Positions 59,587 to 64,000 of a DNA stretch of 64,000 nt are shown one piece after another. This DNA comes from Gelatoporia subvermispora B (taxonomy: Eukaryota; Basidiomycota; Agaricomycetes; Polyporales; Gelatoporiaceae): contig KB445792.1 in NCBI GenBank assembly GCA_000320605.2, positions 124,001-188,000 on the forward strand, read 5' to 3'. The notes beneath the pieces are model-generated. The model saw only the letters and a program-made list of their open reading frames with translations. It was not told the origin of the DNA and did not search any database. A program made the position numbers and the translations under genes. Position 1 is the first letter of the stretch, and every line of letters begins with the position of its first letter.

Positions 59587-60338
59587 NNNNNNNNNNNNNN
59601 NNNNNNNNNNNNNNNNNNNNNNNNNNNNNNNNNNNNNNNNNNNNNNNNNNNNNNNNNNNNNNNNNNNNNNNNNNNNNNNNNNNNNNNNNNNNNNNNNNNN
59701 NNNNNNNNNNNNNNNNNNNNNNNNNNNNNNNNNNNNNNNNNNNNNNNNNNNNNNNNNNNNNNNNNNNNNNNNNNNNNNNNNNNNNNNNNNNNNNNNNNNN
59801 NNNNNNNNNNNNNNNNNNNNNNNNNNNNNNNNNNNNNNNNNNNNNNNNNNNNNNNNNNNNNNNNNNNNNNNNNNNNNNNNNNNNNNNNNNNNNNNNNNNN
59901 NNNNNNNNNNNNNNNNNNNNNNNNNNNNNNNNNNNNNNNNNNNNNNNNNNNNNNNNNNNNNNNNNNNNNNNNNNNNNNNNNNNNNNNNNNNNNNNNNNNN
60001 NNNNNNNNNNNNNNNNNNNNNNNNNNNNNNNNNNNNNNNNNNNNNNNNNNNNNNNNNNNNNNNNNNNNNNNNNNNNNNNNNNNNNNNNNNNNNNNNNNNN
60101 NNNNNNNNNNNNNNNNNNNNNNNNNNNNNNNNNNNNNNNNNNNNNNNNNNNNNNNNNNNNNNNNNNNNNNNNNNNNNNNNNNNNNNNNNNNNNNNNNNNN
60201 NNNNNNNNNNNNNNNNNNNNNNNNNNNNNNNNNNNNNNNNNNNNNNNNNNNNNNNNNNNNNNNNNNNNNNNNNNNNNNNNNNNNNNNNNNNNNNNNNNNN
60301 NNNNNNNNNNNNNNNNNNNNNNNNNNNNNNNNNNNNNN
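59587..60338. other. Assembly gap (Ns)
   Basis: A run of 752 Ns. Any open frames crossing it are artefacts. Confidence 1.
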
Positions 60339-60362
60339 CCCAGGGGGACTGGGGCCCACATG

Positions 60363-60370
60363 TATATAAG
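60363..60370 (+). promoter_or_regulatory. TATA box within the LTR
   Basis: TATATAAG followed by a purine-rich stretch, about 200 nt from the end of the LTR element; likely the U3 promoter. Confidence 0.6.
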
Positions 60371-60565
60371 GAGGGCAGCTGGGGCAGGTATCCCCCAGCT
60401 TCAATCTCATCACTTTCTACCAGACTTGTCTTGGCTATTGCTAGGCCTCTTATAGTCTCTTTGCATCGCCATTAGTCCCCCTACAAGTCCTCGCTTTATT
60501 GACCATTAGTGAGTCTTTATTGCTGGTTGGTAGATAGGCGCTCTGCCAGGCGCATATTTGTGACA

Positions 60566-60570
60566 CTTGC
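60566..60570. repeat. Target-site duplication, right copy
   Basis: CTTGC directly follows the LTR element. Confidence 0.87.
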
Positions 60571-61640
60571 GTGCATAACCTTTAGGCAACGAGATATTCT
60601 TCGTTGACAGGTACACGAGATCTCCTTCACTGAAGGGGGCCGGGCGACGTTTGCGATTGGCATCGTGAGTCTGTTTTACACGTGCCGCAATGAGACTGTC
60701 GTGCGCCGACATGACAGCGGATTTGACTCGCTGAGCGTACGCGCGCACGCCAGGGTATTCGTTGGGCCCTGCGTTGTCCCAGATCATAGGACACAGCATG
60801 CGACCAGTATTAAGAAAGAACGGGGCATATCCCATGCAATTGGACCGTGCCGAGTTCACAGCAAATTTGATTGCGGGTAGGCGGGCTGCCCAGTCCTTCT
60901 GGTGCGGAGAAATACACTGCCGGAGCATTTGCATGACAGTGTGATTCGCGCGCTCGGTGGACCCATCGGATTCTGGGTGATAAGCACTAGACATACGCAA
61001 TTCCATGCCAATGAGGTGGTGAAGGTGGGTCCAGAAGAGACTCGTGAAAACGACGTCTCGATCACTGACAATTGCGCGAGGCATGCCGTGATGCTTGTAA
61101 ATTTCGGAGAATACCAATTCTGCTACCTGTTTAGCAGTATGGGATGTCCGACTGGGGATCAAATGGACCATACCAGTGAGAAGGTCGATAGCGACCGTAA
61201 TGGAGTCGTAGGACCCGTTGCGGTCTCGCGATTCAGGCAGTGGGCCAACAAAATCGATACCCATGCATTCCCATGGGTACGAGGGTATAGCCAACGGGTT
61301 CAAGAGCCCGTAGGGCTTCTGATTGGCCGGTTTGCTCCTCTTGCAGGTCATGCACGAGTCGCAGTAGGACTGAACATCCCGGACCAGGGACTTCCACCAG
61401 ACATGGTCTCGTAGGAGCCCTGACGTCTTGTGCGCGCCGAGATGTGCGAGGAGGGAGTGGGCGTGTCGAATGAGAATCTCCCGTGCGCTTCGTCCCTCGA
61501 TACAAATATCTGGGATGCACAGCAAGTTGGTCTGGCACTCTGTGAGAAATACGAGACCTTCTTCGAGTGCGAAGTTCTTGTAGTCCCTAGGTTTCTCCAG
61601 TATGGCTCGAAAGGATGGATCTTCTCCATATCAGCCTCGA
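60571..61640 (-). mobile_element. Ty3/Gypsy integrase region
   Basis: Reads from YGEDPSFRAILEKP through LVFLTECQ and a zinc-binding HH-CC domain (HAHSLLAHLG, CDSCMTCKRSKP) to the DDE core (MGIDFVGPLPES, IVSDRDVVFTS, AYHPESDGSTERANH), then DLVYLSTKNISLPKGYARK, where the LTR insertion interrupts it. Asp, Asp and Glu of the catalytic triad are present. A one-base frameshift near 61632 separates it from the upstream linker. Confidence 0.93.
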
Positions 61641-61786
61641 AGAGAGCCTGATAAATCGAGCCCTTCAGAGCTTTCTGAGACGAGTTCGAGCAATCCGATG
61701 GAGCGTTGGGGCAGTGAGTCGGGCGCTCGTTCAGTTCGGTCAGAAGCGAAGTTCGACCGAACAGCGCTGGGAGCCTGAGAGCGTCC

Positions 61787-64000
61787 TCAGGCGGTGGTTC
61801 CCACGCTCTGGCTGACGTGGCCTTGCTCATCGAAGAGCGCGCTGGGGAGCTCCCCCATGAGCTGCTCGTAGCTCGCAGGTGAGTCCTCTGTTGTCTCGTT
61901 ATAGCTCGTCAGCGCAGCTGCCGGCGTGCTCTCGCCCTCCTGTCGTTCACCACGCGGTCGCGGCCCATGGAGAACGACATGGCGGATGCGCTTCGCAAAC
62001 TCGCGCGCTGTCTCAGGCCGCCCGCTTTCCGGAGGTGCGAGGGGCGTTGGGGGAGTGCGATGCACGGGACGCGAAAGAGGGGGTGGCGCCACGTTCACGG
62101 ACGCGGTGCGCGACACTGCTGCGAGCGTACGTTTGCGGCTAGGCTGTGACGTGGCAGTGGTGGCGCGCGTGCCATGCTGTGGGAGCGACGCCGTGCTTGC
62201 CGGGGCAGCAGGCGGTGTGGTTGTAGGGCGCAATGGTACGCCTGCCGGAGCGGTGCGTGATGCGGCGGTAGGTACGTGCTTGCGGTGAGACCGTGACGTG
62301 TCTGCCGCCGCTCGCGCCGCGCGTGGAGGGAGCGATGTTCGCGGTCGATGCGCAAGCGGCAGGGCGGGCAACCTTGCGCCCTCCGGAGTGCGTACTTGGT
62401 GCGGGAAAGATGTCGCCGCCGCTGGAGTAGTTCGCGCACGCAGGTTATACACGCTGCCGGCCTGAGCCGCCATAGCCGCCAACCCGGTGACGACGGGCAT
62501 AGACACGTCATGCACCGCAAGACGCGACGCAAAAGCGTCGTGGTCATCGTGCTGCGTATATTCCGAGGCAGCACAAATGGTTCCCAGTGCGTCGGCGGTA
62601 TAGATGCACGAGAGTGCATTGGCGAGGACGTTCTCGATGCCTGGGATGTATTCAATGCGGAAATTAAATTCAGAAAGTTTCTCCAGCCACCTGGCTTGGC
62701 GACCGGAGAGATTCCGCTGGTCCAGGAGGTGGACCAGCCCCTTGTGGTCCGTAACCCAGGTGAATTCGCAACCCTGGAGGATATCACGATGGCGCAACAT
62801 TGATTCTACTTCTGCTAACATTTCGATTTCGTGCACAGGATAATTCGATTGTGCCGAACTGAGTTTGGCGGAGTAGAAGGCGGCGATACGAGCACGGCGG
62901 AAGTCAGGCCCTTGCGCGACCACCCCCGCGATGCCACCCTGCGACCCATCGGTAACCAACCAAATAGGTTCGGCATCCTTCGAATAATCGAGCGGTACTC
63001 GGTGGTGTTCGCGATGGGCATGAACCAGACGTTTGATTTCGTCAAACGCACGCTGGTGAGTAAATTCCCATTTGTAACTCGACTCGACACCCATTAACGA
63101 GGTCAGGATGCCTATAGGGATCCGTACCGTCGCGATATCATCAGCAAGATATCCGACAGAGCCAAGGAACCCGCGCAGGAGCTCCTTTGAAGTAGGCGCC
63201 TTCCAGTTCAAGACAGAGTCGACTTTATCGGGATCCATGCAGATCCCGCGGTCATCAACAATGCGGCCGAGAATTTTCATCTCGGAGCAAAGGAATTTGA
63301 GTTTGTCCTCGCCGAGGTACAGTTTCTCTCGCCGGTGAATATCGATGACGGTTTTAGCATGCTCAACATGCTCCAGCAGGGTGTCCGAATAGATGATTAT
63401 ATCATCGAGATATACGTCCATGAATACCCCGATATAAGCACCAAATATATAGTTCATGAGAGTTTGGTAGGTCGCGACTGCATTGCAGTCCCCCTGCTGC
63501 AGTACGAGACTAACCATATTGCCATCAGGTGTGGTCATGGCGGTGCGTTTGACATGAGCGGGTTCAATTTGAATCTGCTGGTATGCATCTTTCCCATCAA
63601 TTAGGGACCGAAATGGCTTGCGCGACACGCGGCGCAGGATACCGTCCATATTGGGCAGGGGCGACGCCACCTTATGCGTATTCGAGTTGCGTTCGCGCAG
63701 GTCGCAGACGACGCGCAAGCGGGGAGGTACCCCCTTGACTCCGGTTCCCGGTTTGGTGAGTAAGAGCATCGGGCTCGTATTGCGAGCAGTACTCATCTTC
63801 CAATGGCCGGATTTTAGATACGCATCGCGTTTCTCGATCCACGCAGGATGCAAAGCATCTGGGCATTTAGAGGGCCGCCAATGGTACGTTTTCGACTCGT
63901 CCTTAAGCGGAATTGTGTGATTAATGACCCGTAGAGGCGGTAGCGGAGATTCGCTCGCGTTCGCGCAGATAGGTGTGGCATAGTCCCGTAGCAAGGCACG
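61787..64000 (-). mobile_element. Ty3/Gypsy reverse transcriptase and RNase H, running off the window
   Basis: The frame is open to the window edge, so the protease and gag parts lie beyond 64000. RT blocks include LLLTKPG, RVVCDLRERN, IDGKDAYQQI and the catalytic VYLDDIIIYS. RNase H follows with WLVTDGSQGG, HEIEMLAEVESM and VTDHKGLVHLLD. The last block reads NVLANALS where ADALS is usual, replacing a conserved acidic residue by Asn. A long Arg/Pro/Ala/Ser-rich linker ends at a stop at 61787, before the integrase, so the polyprotein is broken here as well. The copy is therefore probably inactive. Confidence 0.94.

Larger units (their letters stand above)
59342..60565 (+). mobile_element. LTR element inserted into the Gypsy copy (solo LTR or collapsed element)
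   Basis: The insert begins TGTCACAG and ends TTGTGACA, so it has the TG...CA ends of an LTR with a 6-bp inverted terminal repeat. It is flanked by a perfect 5-bp duplication, CTTGC, at 59337-59341 and 60566-60570. The interrupted polyprotein is in frame across the site if the insert and one duplicate are left out. A TATATAAG at 60363-60370, about 200 nt before the 3' end, fits a promoter in the plus orientation. The nominal length is 1,224 nt including 752 Ns, so it may be a solo LTR, or the gap may conceal an internal region. Confidence 0.87.

Noticed and set aside
59528..60475. Long open frames across the N run
   Set aside because: They are open only because Ns contain no stop codons.
1..64000. 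tRNA, rRNA genes and CRISPR arrays
   Set aside because: No cloverleaf with matching A and B boxes, no rRNA-like sequence and no regularly spaced repeats were seen; a tRNA scan would settle the first point.

Overview
The window is nuclear DNA of a filamentous basidiomycete, most likely a polypore-type agaricomycete. Nearly every recognisable gene is cut by many spliceosomal introns of about 48-65 nt with GTRNGT donors, CTRAY-like branch sites and YAG acceptors. Genes are packed on both strands. The gene set (motor-domain chitin synthase, DASH subunit, isocitrate lyase, P450, basidiomycete-type Gypsy element) fits this group. I rebuilt exon structures by reading frame and splice site. For every gene called complete, exon lengths sum to a multiple of three and phases match at every junction.

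Layout: 1-1.88 kb no supported gene; auxilin SWA2 (-) and mitochondrial methionyl-tRNA synthetase (+) sharing a divergent promoter; a J-domain protein (-); a WW-like family gene with unresolved N-terminus (-); isocitrate lyase (-); a histidine-phosphatase gene (-) with a broken tandem copy beside it; a DUF7704-type membrane protein (+); SKI8 (-) facing away from RPS12 (+); VPS41 (-) and AIM19 (+) divergent; a 954-aa WW-like multi-TM protein (-); a 382-aa protein of unknown function (-); a 1,992-aa chitin synthase with myosin-like domain (-); COPI beta-prime SEC27 (-) and a LARP7/Pof8-type La protein (+) divergent; a third WW-like family gene (-); a peroxisomal-type Nudix hydrolase (+); a cysteine-motif protein of unknown function (+); a 2.9-kb GC-rich stretch with no gene; a cytochrome P450 (+); DASH subunit DAD4 (-); and from 57.7 kb to the end a decayed Ty3/Gypsy retrotransposon (-) interrupted by a second LTR element that contains the assembly gap.

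Functional themes are housekeeping: vesicle traffic (SWA2, SEC27, VPS41), cell wall (chitin synthase), RNA and translation (SKI8, RPS12, MSM1, LARP7), the glyoxylate cycle (ICL1), and kinetochores (DAD4). There is no operon-like or biosynthetic cluster. The most notable points are the tandem phosphatase pseudogene, the nested LTR insertion with an exact 5-bp target duplication, three members of one basidiomycete family within 40 kb, several very small coding exons including one holding only the start codon, and a GC-AG intron. I did not find a convincing wholly new multi-gene system.
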